Below are positions 10,376-22,690 of a stretch of 64,000 nucleotides of DNA, piece after piece. Source of the DNA: Isoperla grammatica (lineage: Eukaryota; Arthropoda; Insecta; Plecoptera; Perlodidae); NCBI GenBank assembly GCA_945910005.1, contig OX246739.1, positions 5,114,001-5,178,000 of the forward strand, read 5' to 3'. The notes below the pieces were generated by a model. The model worked only from the letters and a program-made list of their open reading frames with translations, did no database searches and had not been told where the DNA came from. Made by a program: the position numbers and the translations under genes. Position 1 is the stretch's first letter; the number at the start of each line of letters is the position of its first letter.

Positions 10376-10680
10376 TAAATAAAAATAAATAAAATAAATA
10401 AATTCACATTTAGAGTCTACCCACTCAGTAACTAAACTGATTTGCAGTGGGGGACTTAAATTTAAAGTGACTAAACCAACCCTGTAGGCTTCGAACACCA
10501 TCGACGAATGAGCGATAACCAATCAAAGATCGATATTTCAAATACGAAACATATAAATCAGTGATTGGACAGTGCGAACACCTGCGGACAAATGCCAGAA
10601 TCAAGAAGGCCGATTCTGAACAACTTTGAATTTATTGAGTGCTTCGTTGCTAGGACGGCTCCAAAGTCACCTCTTATTCC
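10376..10680 (-). repeat. Interspersed repeat family A, copy 2
   Basis: This is the same block order as at 5868-6125. AATAAATAAATTCACATTTA is followed by CCACTCAGTAAC, TTTGCAGTGGGGGACTT, AACCAATCAAAGATCGATAT, GATTGGACAGTGCGAACACC and GGCTCCAAAGTCACC. It contains a short insertion relative to copy 1 (AAGGCCGATTCTGAACAAC region). It begins about 70 bp upstream of the LIM2 acceptor. Confidence 0.75.
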
Positions 10681-10699
10681 TAAGCCAAAACAAAAATCC

Positions 10700-13580
10700 A
10701 AAACAATATATAGTTTCCATTTACCTCTTTATACATTCATTTTTATATTCAAAATTCGATTTATTTTTAACTAAACACAATTGTTATTCAAGCAAGCCAG
10801 TGAGTTGTAGTGTTAGTAGGTATATAATAAAACTGAATACATGCTAGCAAAAGAATGTAAATAGGCTATGTCGCTACTGGCCATCACATGAGTCACACTT
10901 ACTTTGCTTGACAGAAACATGTGGTTCCAACTGAGAAGTATTTGTTTAAAATCTCATCAAATAAAAAAATCTTATAGCTGGACTCTTTTTTATACAAAAA
11001 ATAAATACCTATACGGGTTTTCATTGTTTGCTATTGTAATTGTATGTATGGTTCTCATTGATTTCGTTGTTTTTGTATTTTATACATAAACATAAATGCA
11101 TTTGGAAATGTAAGACTGCCAAGTAAAAAAAATGTATAATTATATAAGATGGGGACAATCTATGAAGTTATGCGATCCAGAAAAATGTTTTCGTAGGCTT
11201 TCAGCAAGGGTAATGGCCGTGGTAAAATAGCGCTCTTGTTTTGACATCTCTGGCAATTCAACTTCGGAAATTTGCACTTCATTTCTACATAATCTTTCTC
11301 TTAATTTTAAGCAATTAATTGATCCCACGAAACTGCGTAAATTATGGGTCTGGTCTGGTGGGCTCGTATGTAACACGTGAATCGCGTTATTTTGACGTCG
11401 CGACTACATAGGAGATATAACAGGCCAACTTCCATTTCAAAGCGTGTTTACCAATTTCTTGAGTGAATCTATGATTCATTGTGACTACACCTGAGGGTGA
11501 AATTATGTCGTTGAGAAAAATTTGATAACTATAATTAAACATTATTATTCAGTTTAGTTCATTGTGTATTTCAATTAACAAATATACTCGAATATATATT
11601 AATACTTCTCGATAGAAAACAATACAACGATATTTGAAAATGTTGCTTTTCAGCAACAGGCAGGCTATACACCAGCCTGAGTTTACAGTAGTCTGTCTGC
11701 TTTTCCATCAATCTAGATTCTAGATGGCGCTACTTACCAGACTATTATAATATAGAAATGCCTCATCGCATACTAATCATACAGGAACAGGTGTATGGAG
11801 TGAAAGAAACCAATTTATAAGTAAGGTGTTAATGTATCTATCGCTGAATAATAACACAACGTGCTAGTATACTAAAAACTTGCTATTAATCTCAGTTTCC
11901 CAATCACTTATTAATCACAACACGACAGACGAAGAACCTGTTACGTATAGACCACCATGAACACTTGATCTGGAAACACTTTTTCTTGCTAATAACTAAA
12001 CCCGGCATCGGGGATTATACGATTCGTGTATGCATAGCAAGTTTGGAATTCAAATTTCCTATTGCACCGCAGTTTATTATAGGCCTAACATCCTAAATTA
12101 TTAATGGATGCCATATACGATTGGAGTAGCCTATAGATCACATCAATAGTATGCAGCGTTATAGATATGTGTGTTCACAGAGGACGACGCCAAACACCAA
12201 ATTCAAAAAATAGAAAATTGATGTGGAATTTAAAATGAAATAGGCTTAAAACATGATTTTTGTAAAAAATGTAATAAAACGTGTATTAAATTGAAACATG
12301 TCATATTGCGCTTTCCCTACTCAATAGAAACGTGTAATTATGAAACTGTGAAGTGATATAGCGACTTATATCTTCTGTGTCGTTATACAATGCGTTCATT
12401 GCGTATGGCTGTGCGTGTGCGTGTGCGTGTGCAAAGCCTAACGCAGGCGCTGAAGAGTCTATCCATACAAAGGGCGCTTCCAACTTCACTCTCTTGTCTC
12501 TAGCAGCTAACCTGCTTATCATCCACAGCATTTGTCGAACCGAACCTTTTGTTTTCGTGACCAGAAAACTGTAATTTTGTCACCACCCAAACCCGTGCCC
12601 CCCCTCTCCCCCCTCACCCGCGTGATCCGGTAGTGAGTTGATTAGCAGAAACCAGGAGCTGGAGACTCGTTAGCTTTTACCTCAACACGCCACAGAGAGC
12701 TGGTGTGAATGGAAATTAGGTAAGGTAACAATATTTCCACTTTAATTACGATCAAAGTATAGCCAATGATGTTGTTTGTTATCTTTCTGTGTGATAACAA
12801 GATCATTAGCAACGCATATCAATTCAGTTTGAATGGGTTAAGTGTGTTTTTAGAAACACGACATACGAGCAGGCTTGCTTCCCTAAATAATACATTAGAA
12901 TAATATGCTAAGTCGGTCGAAATAACGTGGAGGTATTTTTCTTTCAGACTAAGGCCAAGTGTGATGAACTTTAAATGTGGTAATGCTCACACCTACAAAG
13001 AAACCTATTTGGTCCAAATGATACTATTATAACTGTTTCACGCATCGCATGGAACATCACTCACAGCTAAGTCTCTGGACATTCTACTTTGATGAGGTGT
13101 TGACACAATAAATAAATTAGTATAGTGAATAGTAAATTTATAACTTTGTTTCATATTTTTAGTTATTTTGTTTTTGTATAACACAACTGGCATAGCTCAC
13201 ATTTTTTTACTAGAAATGAAGTTTTATTTTTCTAGGGGAGGTAATGGACTAACGTAAAATTATAAAACAATATTTATCTTTTTATGGTATAACCTTTCAC
13301 TTCTAGGTCGTAACAGTCTTCTACAGGGATTTCTAGAGAAACATACACACTACACTGGTATGTGGGTGCGTTAGATGTAGTGCTCGGTACACAGTAGATG
13401 TATGTATTTTATTAAAAGCGGGCTCTCACTCCAATAACACATACAACACAAATTTGAATGTACGGTGCTTGTATTGCCTTTTTATGGACATCATAATTTG
13501 CCACGAAAAGTAGATGTTGATAATCTATATTACATCCCTAGTCATGTTCATAACATAGCAGACTGTGATTTAACTGTGTC
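10700..13580. other. Awh intron between LIM1 and LIM2, left part
   Basis: This is AT-rich intron. A short (GTGTGC)n tract lies at about 12412-12433. A compositionally distinct C-rich then AG-rich block lies at about 12560-12745 and could be regulatory. The LIM1 and LIM2 exon phases join directly, so no extra coding exon is expected. Confidence 0.5.
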
Positions 13581-13582
13581 AA

Positions 13583-13843
13583 CATCTGACATAAACAGTA
13601 GGCCTACTATGCGCTTCATAGGAAACCTATGTTCATGTCTGCATGTACCTAGACTATGATGATCTGTGCTGAGCATAATAAGAATGTCAGATCGCGCGTG
13701 GGTGAGCGGACGATATCATCTGACATAAACAGTACTATGCGCTTCATAGGAAACCTATGTTCATGTCTGCATGTACCAAGACTATGATGATCTGTGCTGA
13801 GCATAATAAGAATGTAGATCGCGTGGGTGAGCGCGGACGATAT
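13583..13843. repeat. 134-bp tandem duplication
   Basis: CATCTGACATAAACAGTA begins at 13583 and again at 13717. Both copies carry GCGCTTCATAGGAAACCTAT, GACTATGATGATCTGTGCTG and GACGATATCA, with small indels. It is a simple local duplication in an intron. Confidence 0.9.
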
Positions 13844-13994
13844 CAAAGAATGACGGCCAAGTGTTATGAGCTACAATAACTTCCAAGAATCGTTATAATA
13901 GCCTTGATTATGTTGACGAATATTATATTGTCGTGTAGGCTGGCGAACATTATCATGCAACAGGATTTATCGAGACGATGGATGGGGTGTATGA

Positions 13995-14092
13995 ATAATA
14001 CCCACACAAGCCCAAACCAGGATTCGAACCTTTTAAGCTGTAGCCGTAGTTTATCAGTCTTATGCCTAATCGACCCCGGTGATTTGAATTGA
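13995..14092 (-). mobile_element. tRNA-derived SINE head
   Basis: The minus strand reads ACCGGGGTCGATTAGGCATA and a very good B box, GGTTCGAATCCTGG, about 40 bp later. The head is related to the fragment at 6282-6336. It lacks an acceptor-stem pairing, so it is not a tRNA gene. Confidence 0.55.
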
Positions 14093-14535
14093 ATATCCTA
14101 CGCAAAAGTTAAACGAATTTATAGTTGTGATGAATTAATGTTTCTACTGCAACGCAAATCGTTTCCTATGTATGTGAAATGGCTGCGCCAAGATACCAGT
14201 GGCCTACACTGCACATACCCCACTCCCCTCACTTCCTCGATAAGCTCCTAAGTCTTCCCTTATTGTCAACTTTATAAACCAATAGTTTAAAAGCTACTTA
14301 CAGAATACAAATGCAATTATAATCACTCTCAAGTCAATTTTGTAAAATGGCCAACCTCAGCCTGGTGGGGCGATCCCCCAGAAACCTCTTAATTCAAAAT
14401 ACCAATCTAGTTATCAACTGGGAGGTTCTCTGCAAAAAGAGCTGCAAGTTGACACGTGGATAACCGGAGAAGTGTGCTATCAGAAGATACTACAGCGAAC
14501 ATAATATACTATGGGAATTTCTGCAAAAGTGCCTA

Positions 14536-14700
14536 ACTCGATGTAGGATCTTTGATTGGTCATCGCTCACTCGCCGATGGTGTTTGGAGCCTACAGGGTG
14601 GTTTAGGCGCTTTAAATTAAAGTCCCCCACTGAAAATCAGTTTCGTTACAGAGTGGGTAGACTCTTAATGTGAATCTATTTATTCTTATTTATTTATTTG
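14536..14700 (+). repeat. Interspersed repeat family A, copy 3 (inverted)
   Basis: GATCTTTGATTGGTCATCGC, then CGATGGTGTTTGGAGCC, AAAGTCCCCCACTGAAAATC and AGAGTGGGTAGACTCTTAAT lead to a TTTATTCTTATTTATTTATT tail. This is the reverse complement of the blocks at 5868 and 10376. The AT-rich end is at the 3' side, as in a SINE tail. Confidence 0.75.
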
Positions 14701-14819
14701 CAGAGGAACGTTCATTTATCCACGGCACACCCGCAAATACCATTAATTTTTACTCTCGTGGTTATGTTCTCTCAATCGAGTGTCAAGTGCCATTCACCCT
14801 GTAACATTTAATTCGAGGA

Positions 14820-15030
14820 CCCCTAGTTTTGTTTCTGGCCGGTGATCTCGTAAGCCTCTTTGCGGAGACGCCTGATGAGATTAGATGGCTCCTGTGGCGA
14901 CGCAGCAGCTTCTCACCGCCCTCTCTATACTCGCTACTCTGCAGGAGTCGCACAGGCTGTGCATTGCGTGACGTAGCATGCTGCGCCGCTGCTCGGTAGC
15001 TCGGTAGCTCGGCTCATTATGCTACACTAC
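14820..15030. promoter_or_regulatory. GC-rich block in the LIM1-LIM2 intron
   Basis: About 200 bp stands out by GC content and complexity (GGCCGGTGATCTCGTAAGCC, GCAGCAGCTTCTCACCGCC, GTGACGTAGCATGCTGCGCC, then GGTAGCTCGGTAGCTCGG). It carries short frames on both strands but no convincing exon, and the flanking exon phases exclude a constitutive coding exon. A CRE-like TGACGTAG lies inside. It is a candidate enhancer on composition alone. Confidence 0.25.
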
Positions 15031-15849
15031 ACTCACTGATTGATACCGGCCATTGTGGCGTTGATATGCGCGAAATGTATCAGCTTGATTCATACTCCAT
15101 GAATCAACGACACAAGTTTTTACTTTGCGAAAGGAAACAAAAGATGTTTTCGTTTGTTTTAGTGCATACATTACAATTAGGGCTGGTCTGACAATCTTCT
15201 AATAAGAAAGTTATTGTAGCAATTAAGCTATTAGGAGGATTTCAAGGGTTTTGATTGGTAGTTGCCATGGAGAGAACAAGCTATTCGACGAATAAGTAGT
15301 TATTGGGACATTGTAAGACCGGACCTCAGTTAAATATAAACTTGTTTGCCACTATAGTTCGCTTCCATGTGTAAACATGCCCATTTAATGCGAAGAAGTC
15401 AAAATAAATGCAAAATTTGTAGGTTCTAAATTTGAATACAAAGTATTTTGATTCTTTCTTCTTATTATTTTTTAATGTTCTCTATTTCTACAGCAGTTTA
15501 GTTGTTGTTGTTATTGTCGTGCTTTCGTAATTGATGTTATTTTATTGCGTTCAGTATTTTTATTGTTTCATTCATACAGATAATCTGTTTCTTAAAATAT
15601 GAATGGTGAGAAAATGAACCGTGCAGCATTTCCAAAGACCTTCGACAAGTATGAACATTATGTCGGCAGTCCAATACTCTAAACTAAACCCATAAGTGAC
15701 TGTTCACAAATAAACATGAACGCACAGTTTTAAGTGGTTTAACATCAACTGAATGAAAAAGCACAGGTTGATTTATAAGATAAGGACAACAGTTTTGGTT
15801 GTGTGTTTTAATTTTTAATCGCTTCGCTAAATTTAAACAAGAGCCGTAT

Positions 15850-15965
15850 AAGTTTTATCTGTAGTGGACTTGATTGGGAGTCGAGCCAGGACCTCCCACT
15901 GTACCCGTGGGCGTGGGCTTCTTATCCGCGGAGTTGCAGTTGGGACTCTTGTATAGGCATTTACT
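15850..15965 (-). mobile_element. Possible tRNA-derived SINE fragment
   Basis: On the minus strand a B-box-like GGCTCGACTCCC follows GGGAGGTCCT, the same GGGAGG-plus-B-box arrangement seen at 16918-17240 and 30110-30215. The rest is degenerate. Confidence 0.35.
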
Positions 15966-16917
15966 GACACTACACCGCTGATAAAACAGAGCTCGCAGGG
16001 CGTATAATGGTGCAGTGAAAGACAAAGAGAAACGCGTGCGGGCACATTAGGGCTTAAAGCCCCGACCACAATTGACGGCGTCGTGATCGTGATCGTAATC
16101 GTAATCGTGAACGCAATTGTACATGTTCACATGCTAAATCATTACGACATAACGACTTTATTGTGAACAGTATTACTACGTCATAAGAACCGTGAAAACT
16201 AAATTTTTCTCGATTTTCTAATAGGGAATATGCATGTTAATTTTTGTCGTCGTTACCAAATTAATGACGATGTTATGAAGTCAAAAAATTTTCATTTTCC
16301 CATTTTCGTAAATATTTTCATTCAAAAAAGTGAGCTGAAAATTTCACAAATAATTATGGCGGGAAAAACAGGTCATGACGTCAGAACTGACTAACATCAA
16401 TCAGCCTATCACACAAAGATAATCAAAGATTGTATTTGTGCCAAATATTTCACTCAAATTAGAGTATTTATAGTATTATTTGGTTCCATAATGAATAATA
16501 ATTATTTGCAACAATTAATTTACACAATTAACATGATTATTTGTAATAATGAAACATTATTTCAGTGAATAATAGGTTTGTGAAGAGATCGGACAACAAT
16601 GAATACGTTTTGTCTTTCCGATAATTGTCTAGTGTTGCAAGGCGGTGATTGGCAAACACATTCATACACAGTGATGTTTACTCAGTTAAGACGTAACCAT
16701 CCGTTTCACGATAAAAGCCCGGGAAAGAAGAAATGTTATGCTTTGTAACGTTATAAAAATCAAACTGTGACGTTTTGAAGTGCGAAAAGTAGTTTACCGG
16801 TATTTGTAGATGAGGGCCTGTCAACTTCACATGATCGAACCAATATCGGGAAATGTGGTATATTCCCTATTGTGATTGCAATCCTAATACAGACAATTGT
16901 GGCTATAAACACTTTGG

Positions 16918-17240
16918 TACCGATAGAGGTGGCTCAGTACTAACGCGCGTGTGACATTCGGGAGGCCGTTGGTTCAATTCTGGCCACAGGCAATCTTGAC
17001 GTAAGATTTTTCCAAGGTGTTCCTCAGCCGTGCACCAGAGGAGAATGCTGGAATTGAGTCTTCGGACATTCTTTGCCAACTATCTACACATCCTAACACA
17101 TCTATAGTTTTCCCTTGAAAAGGATAGAATGTAAATGTATTCACATCTAAGGTTGTTATAAGATATTCTACGTCTACGGTTGTTATAATATATTCTACAT
17201 CTACGGTTGCTACGACTGCGGTAGCCGCGTCATCATCATA
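16918..17240 (+). mobile_element. tRNA-derived SINE with tandem tail
   Basis: CGATAGAGGTGGCTCAGTAC contains an A-box-like TGGCTCAGT. A B-box-like GGTTCAATTCT follows GGGAGGCCGTT. The body contains GGAATTGAGTCTTCGGACATTC, also present in the minus-strand copy near 30 kb. The 3' end is a run of about 29-bp repeats (GGTTGTTATAAGATATTCTA and variants, 17153-17225). Confidence 0.6.
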
Positions 17241-17519
17241 ATGCATTTGTTAGTTTTCTCAACAACATTGTATTTTCGCCCGCGCCAGTTACTTCTTAGT
17301 TCTTACGCTTTTGATTTCTGAGTCACACTAAGTGCTTGAACACACTCTCTTCGTCAGAGACTATCTGCATAACATGCCTACTGCTTTGACACGACGCTCA
17401 ATTGACGAGAAAGAGTGTGACAAAGTGTCTTGACATATCCTTTTCCGAGTATTATGCAGATTTCACGAACACGGAGAGGTATTTGAGCTCAATGTTGTGA
17501 TTGTCAAGTGTCTGGAGGG

Positions 17520-17535
17520 GGAGGGGGGGGGGGGC
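17520..17535. repeat. Poly-G tract
   Basis: GAGGGGGAGG is followed by a G run on the plus strand. Long G/C homopolymers recur through this window (8110, 22664, 32057, 34771, 41890, 54111, 58092, 59281, 61686, 62637). Confidence 0.8.
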
Positions 17536-18769
17536 TGTGACGTCATGGTCTGTCTCGCCCGTTACACAGCAGATTCCACGGCGAGGGCAGCGGGGACCTC
17601 CGATAGACGATCGGACTTCGACGTACGCTGTACACTGTGCGTATACAAAGTGTGGCTACACGGAGGAACCTTATCATAGAGACACATAGTGTAGCTACAC
17701 GCAAGGTACACTTCGCCCACATAAATAAATCATGAGTCCGGCAAGAACACATTGAGGTCTCAACAAAATTAAAAATCGATATGTTAAATGTTATGAGCAA
17801 GAAATCAACAAAATAATCGACATTGTTTCTGCCTGGCCATTGCTTTATGTATAACAACCGCTGTGTGTGATGCCATTTTATAATATGGTTGCATAGAAAT
17901 GCGTACGGCAAATAGTTTGGCTTCTAGGGAGACGCAACAGTTCTAAGCGTGATTATACATGGAAATAATTCGTAGTTTTTTATAGTGTAACACAATAATA
18001 TAGGTTTACTAAAAGTTATCCTTTACTAAAACATAATGGTGAAGTAGGCGAAGGTGATAGTTGATCCAAGACTGAACAAAGAATATTTTAGTACATTATA
18101 CTGTGAGTTTGAAATATATATGATGGGTATACCAAGCTAGAAAATCTACACATATTGAACTATGTAATCAAAATAGTAATACGCCAAAGCGACGGCTCAA
18201 TTTTGCAAGAGGGAGTAGCAGAAGTATGGATACCATCATATCTATCAGGTATAAGTGTGTGTTTTTATACACATTCTTCAAGAAGATAGTATCACCTTTG
18301 TGCCTTTGTGAAATTGTTTACAATCGACAATAATACGCGTGTCAATTCTAGCACCCGTGTCGCTTATTTTCAATTTTGTAATCTTTTTCCAGTTTGCTGA
18401 ATTTTGAGAGCTTAACCTGCGGGTGTCCGTGACTCGACGCATTCTATACTGATAGTGATAGAACACTATTCACGCGGGTGTTGAGCCACAAATATACACG
18501 GAGCATCTGTGCTCAAACCCCAGGCGGTATGGACTCTTTCTACTCTGTCTGTCGTGTTACCTCACATTACGATAGCCTAGCGCTTATGGCATATCTGATA
18601 GTGTGCCTGCTAGCCAGGACCACGCACACACATACACTTGTAGTGAAGGGAGTCTTACGGCGCCAGCAACATCAATGACTTGCACCTATTTCAGCTTGTT
18701 CGTTTTCATTTGTCATTGGTACCGCAGATCTGACAATGACACCGGACGTCTCTTCTCCACAAGGGACCA

Positions 18770-18960
18770 TTGTTCGCCGCGGTGCCGCCGCATACCGTCC
18801 ACCTCTATGGTGGACATGACGCCCCCCCCCCCTGCCGCAACCCTTCCGCGTACCGTCCACCACTATCCTGGACATGACGACCAGTGGCGTAACAACGACT
18901 AGGGCTCTCCCCCTGCGAAATAGACATGACCCCCCTTACTGTGACATAAGTATATATTCA
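18770..18960. repeat. Short CCGTCCAC-bearing duplication and possible hAT end
   Basis: CCGCATACCGTCCACCTCTA and CCGCGTACCGTCCACCACTA are followed by TGGACATGACG in both cases, about 56 bp apart. Next comes CAGTGGCGTAACAACGACTA, which resembles the CAGTGGCGTAAC ends of some hAT-type elements. No matching second end was found. Confidence 0.4.
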
Positions 18961-21628
18961 TGTTGGATATAATTATTTTTTGAAAATCAAATCAAAATTA
19001 CAAGTTTTATAAGTGAATAGGACATAAAATAAGATGTACATCTAGTTAGTCCATGAGAAAAGTTGAATTAAATTTGTTTCATCATTCCAGTATACCTCCT
19101 ACATCCTAAGAAATTTTGAATTAAAATTTTAGATTTTGTTTGTGATTTTTAAATCGGCAATATAAACCAGAATCAGTGTAGATCTATTCAATGGCTTGTC
19201 CTGATCGCCAGCTTTAAATAATTTTATCGATAACATCCATTGCATCCAATTTACTAGAAAGCATATAATAGTACATTATTATTGAATGGTTCGTCTGATT
19301 CAATACTCGTTTCTTTACGACACACTGTAGCGTTATTTGTTTCGGTTACCCAAGCGTTTTTAGCACAGCTCGTTTTTATGCCGCAAAGAGCGCTATTGTA
19401 TTTGTTAAATTTGTTTCTTGCAAGGCAGATCATTAATCACGACATGTTATCTTATAAGGAACCGATACTTAAGTAATAGAAAAATACTTATTCTGTACGG
19501 CTGTTTATAATGTATTGGGAAGGGTGTATTTTCGAGCTAGAGAAAATGGAGTTTATGAGTTGGCACAACACTTCATTACTCCAGATTGTATAAATAGAAG
19601 ATACATAACTATAAGCATAGCTTATTATTAATCAATTTAAAAAATAGCATTAAGAAATATTAGTGCACAATGTTTTCACTGTCATATTTCTAGGTATAGT
19701 GAGAACTTTTTGACCTGTTGAAATGTCTAAGTTTTCGCAACCCAATAACGCACGTTGTTATTGTTTGCTCCATCAAATTTGTTCAATCAAATCATTAATC
19801 ATGAAGATTATACTTAAAAAGGTTCAAAGAATCGTTGTAACTTTCTATAAAAAAAATGTTCGGCTGGTAAAAAGACTCGATCAAAACACTGTACCACACC
19901 ACGATGACTTTCTAGAAGAGTGATCGATGGATGGAATAAAAAACTCTGACGTATTATTCAGTATTGCATACCTTAAACATGGGTTGGATAAAAACATTCA
20001 CCCATGGTGACCACATGGAATCTTTATAGACTTGGCCAGCCACTCGGGTAGGCTGATAGAGCATAGGGCTTATACAAGTGAGCAACAATAATAGTTTTAT
20101 CAAACAATTTGAACCCGTTTTCAACTGTAGGGCCTACTACTCTATTGTTGAATCGAACATTTTATTTCTTTTTTATCACAAAACTTATCTTTACGAGTAG
20201 AACTGACCTAAATATAAATAATATTTAAAAAAAACGTACATTTCTACTGAAAATTATTCGTTGTAAACAGAGATTTCTGAAAGCAAAAACTAAGTGTGCC
20301 GGTTAAATATGTTTACATTATTATAAACCAATCACCATTATTGGTATTATACATTTTGCAAAAAACTGTACTTGCAATTTGTTTTCATTTGTGAGTACTA
20401 TTTTATAACGTGAAATTTGTCCCGTGTATAAATTCCATTCGTTTTTCAATGATATCAGGTGAAATTCCTCACTCACTAGTCACTACGCATCAGTCCAATG
20501 TGTGATGCTCTAAGAAGGGTTACAGTTTATATAACGTCTCATTGTGTTATCCGAAGTATGAATTATTGTCTATTTCTTTATTCAAATACCAAACGGTTGA
20601 GACTTGTAAGGCAAGGCAAGCGATGAGGCCGTCTGTCTCCTAAAACAACATTCGCAGGGAGGAGAATTGAGATGTCAAGACTCATGCCGACTATAGGCGT
20701 CAAACAACACGATTGAAACAGGTGAAAAGGTTTACAGAGTAAACATTCTTTTGATATCACTCGGAATGTTAACTCTTTCGTTCCCATGCACAGAAGACGA
20801 GAGTGTGAGTGCGCGTGTACTGAGAATGTTGGTTTTGTTTGTGCATAGTAGGTGCCGGAATGCTGGGAATAGCTTTAGATTAGTTAGTGTTATGCAACAG
20901 TCTAAAACTAAATAATGACCGGAATCGTCGTTGTGTATAAACCTTTTCAGACAAAATAGATATTGTGTACTGTTTAGACTTTAGACCACTTTACAGGTAT
21001 AATATTGTCTTTAAGAGGAGATAAAAATGAAAATGAAACTTACGAATTCATGGTTTGGACGATGCATTTCAATGCATGCATGCAAGTATAACTTTTTATA
21101 GTGTATGCAATGAATAATTTTATTAAAATAGAACACGAGGACTAAAGTATGTTATAAAATCAAGAACAATATTTTACACATGGGTATTATTATTATCTTT
21201 GAATGTTATTGTTTTCTGATGAAAAGAGTTTGTATATATATTTTTTATCTAAACGTTTTAAATTTGGCAATTCAACTTAGATTTCAGAATCATTTCAGTA
21301 TTTCGTCTAATCGTCTTACGTAGTACATTGTTTCATTCTATTTAAAACGAGATGGCTAACATTGTACAAGCCTATACTAATTTATCAATCGTTTATGAAT
21401 AATGAGAATCGTCTATAATTCGCCTTAGTCCAAGCTGGCAACGTTCTATACACTTGCATCATTATATCAGCCACATGTTTTTAATTTACCAATACAGTTA
21501 GTTTTACCGCAATTGATGACACAATATGGCTGCGTTTCTAGCAAATGTGTGGCAGATATAACGAAACTCTTAGCATATTCCACTTTGCAGTGAACAAAAT
21601 GGCGGCTTGAACGCAGAACGATACTCAC

Positions 21629-21810
21629 TTTGCGTAGTCCGCCTTGCAGTAGATACTCTCGTCCTTGATGAAACAAGATGGCTGCCTATCGAGCGCCAGT
21701 TGGCAGACGCAGCAACGTAGACAGTGCGAGTGCCAGGATCTGCCTGATACTTGTAACAGGTACTTGTCTGTGATTGGCTCGGAGCACGACGCGCAAAGTC
21801 GGTGCTCTGT
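21629..21810 (-). CDS. Awh: Arrowhead, first LIM domain exon
   Basis: This 182-nt exon lies between acceptor GTTGTGTGTTCCAG and donor GCAAA|GTGAGT on the minus strand. It opens in phase 0 with T-E-H-R-L-C and encodes a complete LIM domain. The ligands are Cys8, Cys11, His29, Cys32, Cys35, Cys38, Cys57 and Asp60, with D-R-Q-P-S-C-F-I-K-D and C-K-A-D-Y-A-K as Awh-type runs. It leaves AA, which joins the A of the LIM2 exon to give Lys63. As recalled, insect Awh proteins have only a few residues before T-E-L-R-S-C, so a very short start exon must lie further upstream. No in-frame ATG precedes the acceptor here. Confidence 0.96.
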
Positions 21811-22663
21811 CTGGAACACACAACGTCGACGTTAGACATTGTCTATGTGAACACGCATAATGTATACACACACTCGCCGACATATTATGGTAGCACAGAA
21901 ACCATCTTTATCGACAGCTCTTCGGGTTAGGTAAACTTATTCATCATGAGTATAGTTCACGTTGTGTGAATCCAACAATTATCAAGAGTTTCAATCAACA
22001 GCGTTTTTGAAACGAGGCAATGTGATTTTCGGGGAGTACTGTTTACCTGAAAGTGTTTAATTTGATTTCCATAATCATATGAAGATTTCCATAGCCCAGC
22101 ATTATTTTGATACATTACATCTTTATTGATTGAATTGAATTAATGAATTAATGCATAACAAAAGTATCATAACAAATAATATGGATTGTGGCAACGTAAT
22201 CGTATTTGTATGAAATACATTTTATCGACGTACTACCAATGTGTTATATAGGCCTAAACGGTATAATAATGACTGCTCAATAAGACAATGGATTATGGCA
22301 ACATGCTGAGCACAGTATTTACAACAATTATAATTATGTACTGCAGAGTGATAGGACGAAAGTTTAATGTGTAATTGCAATCTATGCCTAATTAATTACC
22401 AATTTCCATCACCACTGCATCGAGATAAGTGAAGAAGACTGTTGAACCACTAACTGATAAACCGTGTACTAACCATCAATGGGACGTACAATGTCCGAGT
22501 TTTGACAGTCATCAACATTAATTGGGCTGCTTCATGCCCACTCCAAATGGTTTCAGTTGTCAATAGAATATTATTGAATACAATGTTTTCTTTCGGTTGA
22601 CGTAACGTCTCACATATTTGCAATGCCAATGGTGCACACAAGGAGAGGGCTTTCGGGCCAGAG

Positions 22664-22690
22664 CCCCCCCCCCCCCCCCCCCCCCCCCCC
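22664..22690. repeat. 27-bp poly-C tract
   Basis: Uninterrupted C run followed by ATAAAAAAAA. The exact length in the assembly should be treated with caution, as homopolymers of this size are error-prone. Confidence 0.9.
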
